Assembly (NCBI RefSeq): GCF_019966545.1
Contig: NZ_JAIMIC010000009.1
Coordinates: forward strand, 62,001 to 126,000
DNA: 64,000 nucleotides
Source of the DNA: Heliomarina baculiformis
GTDB lineage: Bacteria > Pseudomonadota > Alphaproteobacteria > Rhodobacterales > Rhodobacteraceae
Direction: 5' to 3'
Numbering within the stretch: the first letter of the stretch is position 1; every line of letters starts with the position of its first letter. The position numbers and the translations under genes are program-made. Shown piece by piece: positions 19,501 through 28,451 of this stretch. The notes under the pieces were generated by a model. That model searched no databases. It saw only the letters and a program-made list of their open reading frames with translations, and had not been told where the DNA came from.

Positions 19501-22500
19501 CCGTAAGCGTAGCTACCGCCTTAAGCGGCCCATCGGAGGGACTTGCCAGCGATACAGAGCTGACAGCGACTGGAACGAATGGCGCTTTCTCCGGTGCATC
19601 GATCACACCCTCGGCAGCGATCAGCGCAAGCTGAAACACTGCATCCAGTATCGCGGGATGGAGAATATGCTCAGCACTTCCCGACGGTGCCAAGACCACC
19701 CCCGAAGCCGAATTCTCATCGATACGGATGTCAGACAGCAACCTGAAACTGGCACCAAATCCAAGTCCGTAACGTTCAAACCGCGCCTGACTTGTTTCCC
19801 CTGTGGGCCACGCTATGCGCAGTCCTTCAGATTCATTTCCTGCCTGCAACTTGCACAGCGCCGTCGCAGTCAATTCCCATGCCTTTTCAGTAGGGACAAA
19901 CCACTCAAGCTTCTGTTCAGTATCAGAAATCCGGCGGGCGACGATCTGCCAGCTCGTATCCAGGCTGGTAACCTCAACTGGCTTGAGTAAGGCCAAATCA
20001 TACAGCTCTGCAGCTTCGCCAAGCAGGTCACGCGCAACTGCCAACAAACCTTCGATGATCGCTGCGCCGGGCAGAAGCGTCTTTTCAAAGATGACGTGAT
20101 CATTACACCAATCAAAGATTGCTCCCGCATCTCCTTCGAACTGAGTGATATCGCCGGGAGCCAAGACACTTCGACGCGTGAGCACCGGATGCATTCGTTG
20201 GTTCACGGGCTCGACAGCTGGAGAGTTCTCTAACCAATGTCGACGACGCTGCCATGGATAGGATGGCAGTGGTACGACCTTGCCTTCCGGCCCGAACGCC
20301 GTCCAATCGGGCTCTACTCCGGCCACGAATAACGCGGCACTTGCCAATGCGACGCATTCTGCGTCTGGCAGGTTCCGTCGTAAGGATGCAATCACCGGCA
20401 CTTCGGGATTATCCACCGTTTCGGCAATTGCAGCACCCAGAACAGGATGCGGCCCAATCTCCAGAAAGCAATCGTGCCCGACGCCTGCAAGTTCGCCGAT
20501 AGCCGCGGCAAAGCGTACCGGCTCACACATGTTCCGGGCGAAATAATCGGCGGTAAAGCCCCGATCCATCGTTTTGCCGGTAACCGTTGAAACAATCCGG
20601 ATCGAGGGAGCCGTGGTCCTAATACCTTCCAGAGCGGAGCGAAGATCAGGCGCGAACGGTTCCATTTGCACACTGTGAAACGCATAGCGCACAGGCAGCC
20701 GGCGCGCCTCTAGCCCGTCGCGAGCGAAATCTTGGATCGCCCTGTCCAGCGCTTCGCGCGAGCCTGACAAAACGCACATCCGTGGGCTATTGACGGCAGC
20801 AAGACTGAGCTGGCCTTTAAACGGGCTGATCCGGCGTAGTGCCTCTTCTTCGGTAACTCCGACAGCAGCCATGGCGCCGGTGCCGTCCGCCTGCTGCATG
20901 ATCCGTCCACGATGGACAACGATGCGCGCCGCCGTGGCCAGATCAATCACACCCGCAATGTGGAGCGCCGCGATTTCGCCAACACTATGGCCAGTTACAG
21001 CGTCAGGAACGATACTGCGGGCCATCCACATACGAGCCAGCGCGACTTGAATGGCGAAGAGCGCGGGCTGGGCGATCTCGGTACGCTGCAACCGCGTGTC
21101 ATCTTCGCTCCGTGAGAGTTCCGCTTTCAGGCTGGTATCCCAGTGCGGCGCCAGTGCGGCATCGCAATCATCAAGTGCTGCGCGGAAACTCGGCGAGGAC
21201 AAAGCAAGGTCTTGTCCCATGGCGAACCATTGTGGTCCCTGTCCACAAAAGGCCATAACCAGCTTGCGCTTTTTCGCGATTCCCCCCAGCGCGGCTTGGC
21301 TGAACCCGGTGTCCGTCGCCTCGCTCAGCGCCTTGGCCAGTTGATCCTTGTCATGTCCGACGACCGCAAGACGTGCATCATAGTGATTGCGTCGCTCCGA
21401 GGCGGTGAACGCTATATCATTAAGCGAATTCGGCGAATTACATAAAAACTCGGCCCATTTTCCCGCCAGATCATCCAGCGCTTCATTTGTTTTTGCAGTT
21501 AGCGGCAGAATGACCGGCCCGACCGGGGGCTCAGCCGTATTGGCATTGGCCAATCTAGGAGCTTCCTCGAGAACAACATGAGCGTTGGTACCGCCAACGC
21601 CAAACCCGCTGACCCCGCAACGCAAAACAGTCTGAAGATCGAAAGCAACAGGCTGTTTCGAGATTTTCAATCGGCTTCCAGCCAGATCGATGTTGGGGTT
21701 GAGCGTATCAAACAGCGGTTGTGGCGGCAGGACGCGATGTTTCAACGTCAGAACGCTCTTGATGGCCCCAACGACGCCGGCTGCGGCCTCAAGGTGGCCG
21801 ATATTGGCTTTCGCTGTCCCAACGTAGCAAGGAGCGGCGCCTTCGGCCGCGATCCCCACCGTAGACACCAGCGCGCCAACCTCGATCGGGTCGCCAAGCG
21901 CCGTACCTGTGCCATGGGCTTCTATGAAACTGATGCTTGCTCCGTCGATGTGCGCGGTATCCAGAGCTTCGCGGATCAAGGCTTCTTGCGCCGGTCCGTT
22001 GGGCGCGGTCAACAAGGTCGACTCGCCATCCTGATTTACGGCCGAACCACGGATAACCGCATGGATCTGATCGCCTTCGGCGATTGCGTCGGAAAGACGT
22101 CGCAGCACCATCACGCCGCAGCCCTCACCACGTCCGAACCCGTCGGCTGTAGCATCAAAGGCTTTGCTCCGCCCATCTGGTGCCATGAACCCAACCTTCG
22201 ACAACGAAACCATTAGGTCCGGCGTAATCATCAGCGAAACGCCACCCGCAATGGCCATATCGCTCTCACCGCTGCGGAGACTCTGACAAGCCATGTGGAT
22301 TGCGACGAGCGAGGAGGAACACGCAGTGTCAATCGATACGCTCGGTCCTCGCAAATCAAGCAGGTACGACAGACGGTTGGGCACGACGCTATGGACTGTC
22401 CCGGTTAAAGTGCGCAGGTCGACCTTGGAAAGATCCCGGTACGACAACCCCGCATAATCGCTGTGATAACTCGCAACGAAGACACCCGTGCGGCTACCAC

Positions 22501-22921
22501 GCAGGCCAGTATTGACTTGGCCCGCATCGTCCAATGCCTCGATGGCGCATTCGAGAAAAAGCCTCTGCTGCGGATCCATCGTGTCGGCTTCGCGAGGCAG
22601 AATGTTGAAGAATGCCGCGTCAAATCCGTCAATCTGATCCAGAAACCCGCCGCGGCGCGTGCTCGATTTACCGGGGGTCGCAACTTCCGGATCGTACCAA
22701 GCTTCATTGTCCCAGCGGTCTGTCGGGACCTCTGAAGTTGTGTCCAGCCCCTCGGCCAAAACGTTCCAAAATGCATCAGGAGACTCTGCGCCGGGAACAC
22801 GACAGGACATGCCAACCACCGCAATAGGATCGGCGACAAGAATATCACCCGCCTTTGCCCGGACATCTTTAGCCAGCATCGAAAGCTTGAGTGCGGACAT
22901 GCCATTGGTTGAATCTGTCAT
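16580..22921 (-). CDS. Type I polyketide synthase module B, KS-AT-DH-ER-KR-ACP
   Basis: This 2113-residue protein is a fully reducing module. The N-terminal docking-type segment spans about 1-32. The KS has DTACSSS near 200. The AT has GHSVGE near 646 and a YAFH tetrad near 748, intermediate between the malonyl and methylmalonyl signatures. The DH keeps its His in HVIFEKTLLP near 942, with Glu where the motif Gly is usual, and the Asp in AILDAVFQ. The ER has AAAGGVG near 1532. The KR has GGLGAIG near 1722 and a complete Ser/Tyr/Asn set, with Tyr in GQGVYLAAN near 1861. The ACP Ser is in GLDSL near 2029. The acidic C-terminus includes LSDDDILAEL, a likely docking element toward module C. ATG at 22921 overlaps the upstream stop (ATGA). 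It most likely adds a saturated two-carbon unit. Confidence 0.95.
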   Translation of the reverse strand: MTDSTNGMSALKLSMLAKDVRAKAGDILVADPIAVVGMSCRVPGAESPDAFWNVLAEGLDTTSEVPTDRWDNEAWYDPEVATPGKSSTRRGGFLDQIDGFDAAFFNILPREADTMDPQQRLFLECAIEALDDAGQVNTGLRGSRTGVFVASYHSDYAGLSYRDLSKVDLRTLTGTVHSVVPNRLSYLLDLRGPSVSIDTACSSSLVAIHMACQSLRSGESDMAIAGGVSLMITPDLMVSLSKVGFMAPDGRSKAFDATADGFGRGEGCGVMVLRRLSDAIAEGDQIHAVIRGSAVNQDGESTLLTAPNGPAQEALIREALDTAHIDGASISFIEAHGTGTALGDPIEVGALVSTVGIAAEGAAPCYVGTAKANIGHLEAAAGVVGAIKSVLTLKHRVLPPQPLFDTLNPNIDLAGSRLKISKQPVAFDLQTVLRCGVSGFGVGGTNAHVVLEEAPRLANANTAEPPVGPVILPLTAKTNEALDDLAGKWAEFLCNSPNSLNDIAFTASERRNHYDARLAVVGHDKDQLAKALSEATDTGFSQAALGGIAKKRKLVMAFCGQGPQWFAMGQDLALSSPSFRAALDDCDAALAPHWDTSLKAELSRSEDDTRLQRTEIAQPALFAIQVALARMWMARSIVPDAVTGHSVGEIAALHIAGVIDLATAARIVVHRGRIMQQADGTGAMAAVGVTEEEALRRISPFKGQLSLAAVNSPRMCVLSGSREALDRAIQDFARDGLEARRLPVRYAFHSVQMEPFAPDLRSALEGIRTTAPSIRIVSTVTGKTMDRGFTADYFARNMCEPVRFAAAIGELAGVGHDCFLEIGPHPVLGAAIAETVDNPEVPVIASLRRNLPDAECVALASAALFVAGVEPDWTAFGPEGKVVPLPSYPWQRRRHWLENSPAVEPVNQRMHPVLTRRSVLAPGDITQFEGDAGAIFDWCNDHVIFEKTLLPGAAIIEGLLAVARDLLGEAAELYDLALLKPVEVTSLDTSWQIVARRISDTEQKLEWFVPTEKAWELTATALCKLQAGNESEGLRIAWPTGETSQARFERYGLGFGASFRLLSDIRIDENSASGVVLAPSGSAEHILHPAILDAVFQLALIAAEGVIDAPEKAPFVPVAVSSVSLASPSDGPLKAVATLTERGAASCLANIALFDASDVCCARIEGLRFLEAKAEIGGVADNKLTYIREWKPYPEEGTSEDVGDWLLIDLGGSAETVRGLKKLSRSTLDLPIRDFGDREAVASEIDKVFRRVRPPTGVALCLKLDPVQNESSGLAGAVTCAIHVIQSLLAMENVSAPRLRLLTRGAQGITSDEPGCHIGASLWGAMGALAIEHSEFGFRAIDADCTASAAAIFGELTRTGPAWTALRNGARFAPRLERARVASGANKLQRLAVTGEKAIEAIELSPMDASGVGPHEVRVAVRGSGVNFRDVLLALGSYPDASATIGAECSGVVLEVGNSVTRFKAGDRVMGMVSSSHATEAVGSEDLLVHAPDRLSDAVAAAQPVAYLTANYGLEHLAGIKKGDSVLIHAAAGGVGLAALRIAKNRGARIFATAGSEEKRVFVLREGAAHAFDSRKADFADQIMRLTEGRGVDIVLNSLAGEFIAESLRATAKGGWFLELGKRDIMTTGEVASKRPDINYVPYDLGTEVIKQAGLLPELMSSVLQRFEADELQPLPVREFPLDAAKSAFRFMAEAKHIGKTVLRVSSAPFSVDREGVYWITGGLGAIGLDAAGWLAGHGARQLVLTGRHDPDDHVASVISDLESSGVRVHVFRADAADRDSMTTVREQIDEFGILKGVIHAAGVLRDKAFHLLTATDVREVMAGKFDGALLLDELTRDRPLDFMILLSGAGLSLGSPGQGVYLAANAGLDSLAHNRRSRGLPALSVALGPWKGGGMAANLQKGGSDVWAERGVSALPPADAFAAIEAAISQGRATVTVARIDWPTFLQTAPAGLDLTIFENFTQSARIAPEKAKKSKEAHHLIGRLRAQPDALRAEAMTDALTELAKKAIGLPDSASIPLFASLKDEGLDSLMSVEFRNTLVRVGGVPLPVTLLFDHPTLHDLVLYLAGAWSIDIGLTSENLESEFTDELSDDDILAELEAELANSLSSGTVS

Positions 22922-25900
22922 CCTCGCACCTCTGTGCGCTTCGGACGCAAAGCTAAGGCGAGATCGTCGTCGCTTTTGTCGGCGAGAACCTCAGCCAGAT
23001 CGTCGAACGAGAACCCAGCGTCCTGCGAGGACAAGTCTTTCGTCGAAATCTCTTGGGATTTTGTAGCCGGCGAACCTACCCCGTTTTCAGCCAGATGACG
23101 CGCAAGCGCGGTGACAGTTGGATAATTCCAGGCAAGCGTAGCAGGAAGGCGGCGACCAAGTTTGCGTTCCAGCTCGGCACGCAATTCCATAGCCATCAAA
23201 GAGTTCAAGCCGAGCGCACCAAAAGCGACATCCGGGTCAATCGTGTCCGGCGCAATCTGCAACACTGAACCTGCCGCCCTTCGAACCAAATCGAGTATCA
23301 ACACTCGCCTTTCCTGCGGCGTGGCTTTTTCAGGAAGCGCAGAAAAAAGCACAGGAACCGGACCCGCCGCCCGGACAAGTTCCCCAAATACAGCGCGCTT
23401 GCGGTCAGCTGTTGCAGCGAAAGTCGACCAATCCAGATCCATAACAATAGCTGATCGATTGCTACGTACAATCGACCCCAACAGCGGTTCGAGCTGGTCA
23501 GGATCCAGCGTGCGCGCGCCAACTCTTTCAAGTTCGCTGGAATCGGTAAAGTCCCCGGTCTGCTCATGCATGCCGGTCCCGGCCCACGCACTCCAAGAGA
23601 TGCTGAGGGCCGGTTGTCCTCTTAGGCGGCGCCTTTCCGCGACCGCTTCGGCACCGGTATTAGCGGCAGCGTAATTCGCCATACCAATCGGAGCGAGCGT
23701 TGAAGCGATAGAGGAAAAAATAACATACAAATCCAGATTGGGCAGAAGCCGGTCGAGAACCTTGGCACCTTCTAATTTTGCCTGCAGGACAGTGTCGAAA
23801 TCCGCCTCGTTTATTTGCGCCGCCAGCCCGTTGCGCACACGACCGGCGGCATGGATCAGAGCTTTTATCGGGGGACGTCGCTCGGCCTCATAACCTGCAA
23901 GAGCTTCTCGCATCACGGTCTCATCAGACACGTCTGCAGCAATATAATGTACCGATGCGCCACTTGCCTCGATCGAGCATAGATTGGCAATTGCCCGACC
24001 GGCATGCGTTTCAGAACCAACCGTTTGCCACTTCGACCGAGGCGGCAGCGGCGTACGACCGAGCAATACGAGATGGCGCGCGCCTTCGGCGGCTAATCGT
24101 CGTGCAACACGGGTTCCGACGCCGCCAAGACCGCCGGTGATGAGACAGGCCGCATCAGCACGCCACGGCAAAGCGCTAGCGGAAGGCGCGGCAAGCCCGC
24201 TTTTCAGGCGAGGCAGTTTGCAATCATTACCACATAACGCAATCTCGTCTTCGTCCGGAAATCCGATCAGCGCCTGTATAGCCAATGCAGCCGACCGCTC
24301 TGGTTCCTCCGCGGGGTCAAGATCGATCAGCCGAACCGGTGGTTCAGGTTGTTCCTTCGCGACCACCCGTGCCGCACCCCATAGCGCAGCGTGATCTGGA
24401 GCGCCCCGTTTCCCCGTCTCACCGATGTCCGGTGTCATTGCGCCTAGGGTTACATAGACAAGCTGGCGAGGGCGGGAATCCTGCGCTTGCAGGCACTGAT
24501 TCAAAGCGACCGGCAGCCTCGCCGCTGCCCGGCCTTCCGGCGCCAGCGCGATGATCGAAACACCATCCAGTTCTTCGCCGGCAGCGTCCTCCAGACATCC
24601 GACGCGCGCTTTTGCGCCGTTGACCTCGAGCGCATCCCGAATGCTGAGAGCCATCCGGTCCTCTGGGCTGTCGCCAAGAACAAACCAATTGGACAAATCC
24701 GTTTCCGGCGAGATCACCGATATATCTGCCGTATGCCACTCGACGTGATAAAGCCAACCTTTGGTTTCCGCGTCTGGCTGAGGCAGCCGGTCCGCATGGG
24801 CGCCGAAACCAATCTCGGCTTCCTGAACCCAATATCTTTCGCGTTGCCACGGATAGCCCGGCAAATCGGTTGCACGCGGACTGTCTCCATACAGACTCCG
24901 CCAATCCAGTGAACACCCGACTGTCCAGAGACCGGCGGCACAGGCAACCATCGCATCACCGCTGTCGACATCCCTCTTGCCACAAGCGTAGGCATGGACA
25001 GTCTCTCCCAGATCGCTGCCGATATCCATGATCGAAGGCAGAAGCACCGGGTGAGCGCCAAGTTCGACAAAAACGGCCCCACCCGCGCCGATGGCTTTGC
25101 GCACAGCGGTATCGAAAAGAACCGGCTGTCTGAGATTTTCACCCCAGTAATCCGCGACGAGCTCAGTGCCGGCAACTTCGCGTCCCAAGACAGTCGAGAT
25201 TATAGGTATCTCGCCAGTCTGCGCAGTCAGATTCGACAGACCGCCGCTTAGTTCTATCGCAAGCGGTTCCATCTGGGCACTGTGCGAGGCGACATCGACA
25301 TTCACCCGCCGACAAAAAATCCCTTCGTGCTCAAGCTTGGTAAGAAACTTGTCCAGCGCCACCGTCTCGCCAGAAACGACCGAGCTTCTCGGCCCGTTCC
25401 TCGCGGCAAGTCCTAGGCCAGGATATTCCCGCAGGCGGGTTTCGAGTGCCTCTTCGACAAGCTCGACAAGTGCCATTCCGCCGTTGCCACTCAAATCAGC
25501 CATCAGAAGACTGCGCTTCGCGACAATCTGCATCGCATCGTCGAGAGAAAGGCATCCTGAAATTGTCGCCGCGGCAACCTCGCCCATGCTGTGACCGACA
25601 ACCATATCAGGGTGAATACCCATCGCTTTCAGCAGATTGGCATATGAAATCGCCAAGGCCACCAGCGTCGGTTGTATCACATCGATCCGCGTATTATCCG
25701 GCAAGTCGTCAATCGTCAGAACGTCTTCGAGATGCCAGTCGACGAACTTTGAAAGTGCTTCGGAGCAGTCGGCAATAGATTTGCTAAATACGGAGCTGTT
25801 TTTCAACAATTCCCGAGCCATACCTTGCCATTGGCCCCCTTGACCTGGAGCAACGAAAACGATTTTTGGAGTTGGATCAGAGGCCAATCCACGCAAGCCC

Positions 25901-27471
25901 GAACTTTCGCCAGCAGCGAGAGCACGAAGCTCTGTCAGTATTTCGTCTGAGCCATATCCGCCAAGAACCGCGCGTTCCATCAAGCCGGTCCGGTGCTGCG
26001 ACGCCGCTGCGCAAACTGGCTCAAGGTCGGCATCACAGGATCGTTCAATCATATCGAGGTAGCGCCCGGCAAGAGCCTGAAGCCCAGACCCTGTCTGTGC
26101 TGAAATTGGCAAGACGGGAGTGAAATCCGTGAGTACGCGATGCGAGTGGCACCGGGTCATGCTCGGGGCAGGGGGCGACTGCAACACGACGTGGCTATTG
26201 GATCCGGCGATGCCAAAACTGTTGACCCCGGCCAGCCACCCGGTTTCGCTTTCGGGAAGGGTCTGGCGGGCCTTCGGGATAGCCACACTCATGCCATCCC
26301 AATCGACCTCCGGGTTCGGCGTTTTCAAATGGAGGCTCGGTGGCACTTCGCCGTGCTTCAAAATGAGCGCCGTCTTGATCAGACCTGCCAGCCCTGCGGC
26401 ACCCTCAGTATGTCCGATATTGGTTTTCACCGACCCGACGAACAGCTTTTCATGCCGACGATCACCGACAATTTCGCCTATAGCGCCAAGTTCCACGGGA
26501 TCGCCTTTTCGGGTGCCGGTGCCATGCGCTTCGACATAAGATATCTGCCTGGCCTTGACGCCCGCGTCGGCAAGCGCCGAACGTAGCAACTGTTCCTGAC
26601 CGCCTCGTCCCGGCGTGCCAAAGGACTGCCCGCTGCGGCCGTCGTTATTGACGGCGCTGCCGCGCACAACCGCGTGGATCCTGTCTCCGTCCGCCAGCGC
26701 CCGGTCGAGCCGTTTCAACAGAAGCATACCCGCGCCTTCACTGCGCACATATCCGTCTCCGTCCGCGTCGCCGAACTTGCAACGCCCATCGGGTGCCATC
26801 ATCCTGCTTTGAGAGAAGCCTATTGTGATATGCGGGCTAAGAATGATATTGACGCCCGCCGCAAAGGCCATCTCGCTCTCACCGCTACGCAGGCTTTGCA
26901 GAGCTAGGTGGACAGCCGTCAGCGATGACGCACAGGCAGTATCGATCGAGAGGCTTGGGCCTTGAAGACCAAGACAGTATGAAAGGCGGCCGGGCGTCGC
27001 ATAGCGACCGCTACCGGAGGTCTTGCGGAAATCCATTCCTCCTTCATGACGAAGAAGCCGCGCTTCGAAATCCGATACCCATTGCCCAACAAAAACGCCG
27101 ACCGGGCGACCCCGAAGTTGTGCGGCATCTATGCCTGCGTCTTCTATCGCTTCCCAAGCGGTCTCAAGCACCAGCCTCTGCCCAGGATCCATGCTTTCAG
27201 CGTCGCGCGGAGCGATCCCGAAGAACCGGGCATCGAAGCTTTCTATATCCTTGAGAAAACCGCCATGGCGGGTGATGATGTGACCGGCTTTTGCCGGTGC
27301 AGGGTCGTAGAGACGACCCAAATCCATGCGATCAGGCGGAATCTCGGTAATAGCGTCGCCGCCTTCCATCAGAAAACGCCAAAATTCTTCGGTAGAAGAG
27401 AGCCCTCCCGGAAATCTTAGCCCGATGCCGACGATCGCGGCCGAGCGGGACGGATCGTAAACTTGGTTCAC
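22918..27471 (-). CDS. Type I polyketide synthase module A, KS-AT-KR-ACP, probable first module
   Basis: This is 1517 residues, starting at GTG 27471, which overlaps the thioesterase stop by 4 bp. Only about ten residues precede the KS, so the N-terminal docking helix seen in modules B to E is missing. That fits a first module that receives no chain from another PKS. The KS has DTACASS near 179, EAHGTGT and GHTEGAAG, so its active-site residues are present. The AT has GHSMGE near 627 and a VASH tetrad near 727, closer to methylmalonyl than to malonyl types. The KR has GGLGGVG near 1115 and its Tyr in GMANYAAAN near 1266. The carrier Ser is in GLNSL near 1423. The tail has SFDDLAEVL, a possible docking element. 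There is no separate loading domain, so the origin of the starter unit is not visible. Confidence 0.94.
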   Translation of the reverse strand: MNQVYDPSRSAAIVGIGLRFPGGLSSTEEFWRFLMEGGDAITEIPPDRMDLGRLYDPAPAKAGHIITRHGGFLKDIESFDARFFGIAPRDAESMDPGQRLVLETAWEAIEDAGIDAAQLRGRPVGVFVGQWVSDFEARLLRHEGGMDFRKTSGSGRYATPGRLSYCLGLQGPSLSIDTACASSLTAVHLALQSLRSGESEMAFAAGVNIILSPHITIGFSQSRMMAPDGRCKFGDADGDGYVRSEGAGMLLLKRLDRALADGDRIHAVVRGSAVNNDGRSGQSFGTPGRGGQEQLLRSALADAGVKARQISYVEAHGTGTRKGDPVELGAIGEIVGDRRHEKLFVGSVKTNIGHTEGAAGLAGLIKTALILKHGEVPPSLHLKTPNPEVDWDGMSVAIPKARQTLPESETGWLAGVNSFGIAGSNSHVVLQSPPAPSMTRCHSHRVLTDFTPVLPISAQTGSGLQALAGRYLDMIERSCDADLEPVCAAASQHRTGLMERAVLGGYGSDEILTELRALAAGESSGLRGLASDPTPKIVFVAPGQGGQWQGMARELLKNSSVFSKSIADCSEALSKFVDWHLEDVLTIDDLPDNTRIDVIQPTLVALAISYANLLKAMGIHPDMVVGHSMGEVAAATISGCLSLDDAMQIVAKRSLLMADLSGNGGMALVELVEEALETRLREYPGLGLAARNGPRSSVVSGETVALDKFLTKLEHEGIFCRRVNVDVASHSAQMEPLAIELSGGLSNLTAQTGEIPIISTVLGREVAGTELVADYWGENLRQPVLFDTAVRKAIGAGGAVFVELGAHPVLLPSIMDIGSDLGETVHAYACGKRDVDSGDAMVACAAGLWTVGCSLDWRSLYGDSPRATDLPGYPWQRERYWVQEAEIGFGAHADRLPQPDAETKGWLYHVEWHTADISVISPETDLSNWFVLGDSPEDRMALSIRDALEVNGAKARVGCLEDAAGEELDGVSIIALAPEGRAAARLPVALNQCLQAQDSRPRQLVYVTLGAMTPDIGETGKRGAPDHAALWGAARVVAKEQPEPPVRLIDLDPAEEPERSAALAIQALIGFPDEDEIALCGNDCKLPRLKSGLAAPSASALPWRADAACLITGGLGGVGTRVARRLAAEGARHLVLLGRTPLPPRSKWQTVGSETHAGRAIANLCSIEASGASVHYIAADVSDETVMREALAGYEAERRPPIKALIHAAGRVRNGLAAQINEADFDTVLQAKLEGAKVLDRLLPNLDLYVIFSSIASTLAPIGMANYAAANTGAEAVAERRRLRGQPALSISWSAWAGTGMHEQTGDFTDSSELERVGARTLDPDQLEPLLGSIVRSNRSAIVMDLDWSTFAATADRKRAVFGELVRAAGPVPVLFSALPEKATPQERRVLILDLVRRAAGSVLQIAPDTIDPDVAFGALGLNSLMAMELRAELERKLGRRLPATLAWNYPTVTALARHLAENGVGSPATKSQEISTKDLSSQDAGFSFDDLAEVLADKSDDDLALALRPKRTEVRG

Positions 27472-28331
27472 GGCTGCAGCCGTTGCCTTGGACTGTCGCC
27501 TAGCGCGTATTTCAGCGTTTCGGCAATCTCGTCCAGCAGTGCTTCGCGCTGATTGTCGAGGAAGAAATGATCGCCCTCAAACATCATTCTTCGGTAGCCG
27601 TAAGAGGTCCAGTCTTGCCAGTAATCGATCAAATCGGCCGAAATAATTGAATCCGAAAGCCCGCCGAATGTCGTGATCGGGGCTGGAATGTCTACTACAC
27701 GCTGGCCTTCGATTAGCTCAAGCGAACGAATGTCTGCGCGTAGCGCCGGAAGGAGCATCGCAAGGATATCAGGTTCGTTAAGTATTTGCTCCGGAATGCC
27801 GCCATAGCGCGTGTTGATCTCGGAAACGAAATCGTCATCGCTCATGTGCGACATAGGCGATACAGGGCTCGGACAATTTGGTGGATGCCGCGCGGACAGG
27901 AACAGATGAACCGGCACTGGACAGCCCTCGCGTTCCAGTTCCAAGCAGGTAAAAGCCGCAAGTGTTGCGCCAAAACTATGGCCGAAAAAGGCATAGGGTC
28001 GGTCGGTCAGTGGCGCGATCGCTTTGGCAAGACGCGTGGCAAGATCGGGTATAGAAGCCACCGCCGGTTCGCCAAGACGATTGGCGCGACCGGGTGGCTG
28101 CACGGGGTACACATCCAGAACCCCTGGCCGCGCATTGATCCATGGCCGGTACATCGCGGCACCGTAGCCAGCACAGGGAAAGCAGAACAGGCGGACACCA
28201 TCATTCGTCCGCGCCCCGGGACGCAGAAACCACTTCTCGTCTGTCGACTCAGAGGATACTCGATCGGGGCTCGATACTAAACTTTGAGACCGCTTTCTTG
28301 CGGGGATCTCTGGCTTGGGAAAGTCGCGCAA
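27468..28331 (-). CDS. Type II (editing) thioesterase
   Basis: An alpha/beta-hydrolase thioesterase of the stand-alone type that removes wrong or stalled acyl groups from PKS and NRPS carrier proteins. The family features are a FCFPCAGYG N-terminal motif, the nucleophile motif GHSFG, and a C-terminal GDHFFL that supplies the catalytic His. I chose TTG at 28331 because AGGAG lies seven bases upstream. The frame is open to another TTG at 28349, and no ATG is available before the conserved core. It ends in a 4-bp overlap with the start of PKS A and is therefore translated as part of the PKS operon. Lacking a carrier-fused position, it is unlikely to be the main release enzyme. Confidence 0.9.
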   Translation of the reverse strand: MRDFPKPEIPARKRSQSLVSSPDRVSSESTDEKWFLRPGARTNDGVRLFCFPCAGYGAAMYRPWINARPGVLDVYPVQPPGRANRLGEPAVASIPDLATRLAKAIAPLTDRPYAFFGHSFGATLAAFTCLELEREGCPVPVHLFLSARHPPNCPSPVSPMSHMSDDDFVSEINTRYGGIPEQILNEPDILAMLLPALRADIRSLELIEGQRVVDIPAPITTFGGLSDSIISADLIDYWQDWTSYGYRRMMFEGDHFFLDNQREALLDEIAETLKYALGDSPRQRLQP

Positions 28332-28409
28332 AGACAAACTCCTGTACAAATACTTTTTCGGAACGGAGTCCCAAAAATCATCACATCGAAAAATAAAATT
28401 GTCGTTCTA

Positions 28410-28419
28410 TACATGCTAA
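28410..28419. promoter_or_regulatory. TACATGCTAA motif shared with the PPTase/NRPS promoter region
   Basis: The 120-bp gap between the flippase stop and the thioesterase start is AT-rich. It holds a 10-bp sequence that recurs exactly at 30911-30920, in the same orientation, upstream of the phosphopantetheinyl transferase. Read toward the genes it is TTAGCATGTA. A perfect 6-bp inverted repeat with a 4-nt loop (28429-28444) lies just before it. A shared regulator site or promoter element is inferred. Confidence 0.35.
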
Positions 28420-28451
28420 GTAGTATCGCAGCTTTTTTAAGCTGTCTATTG

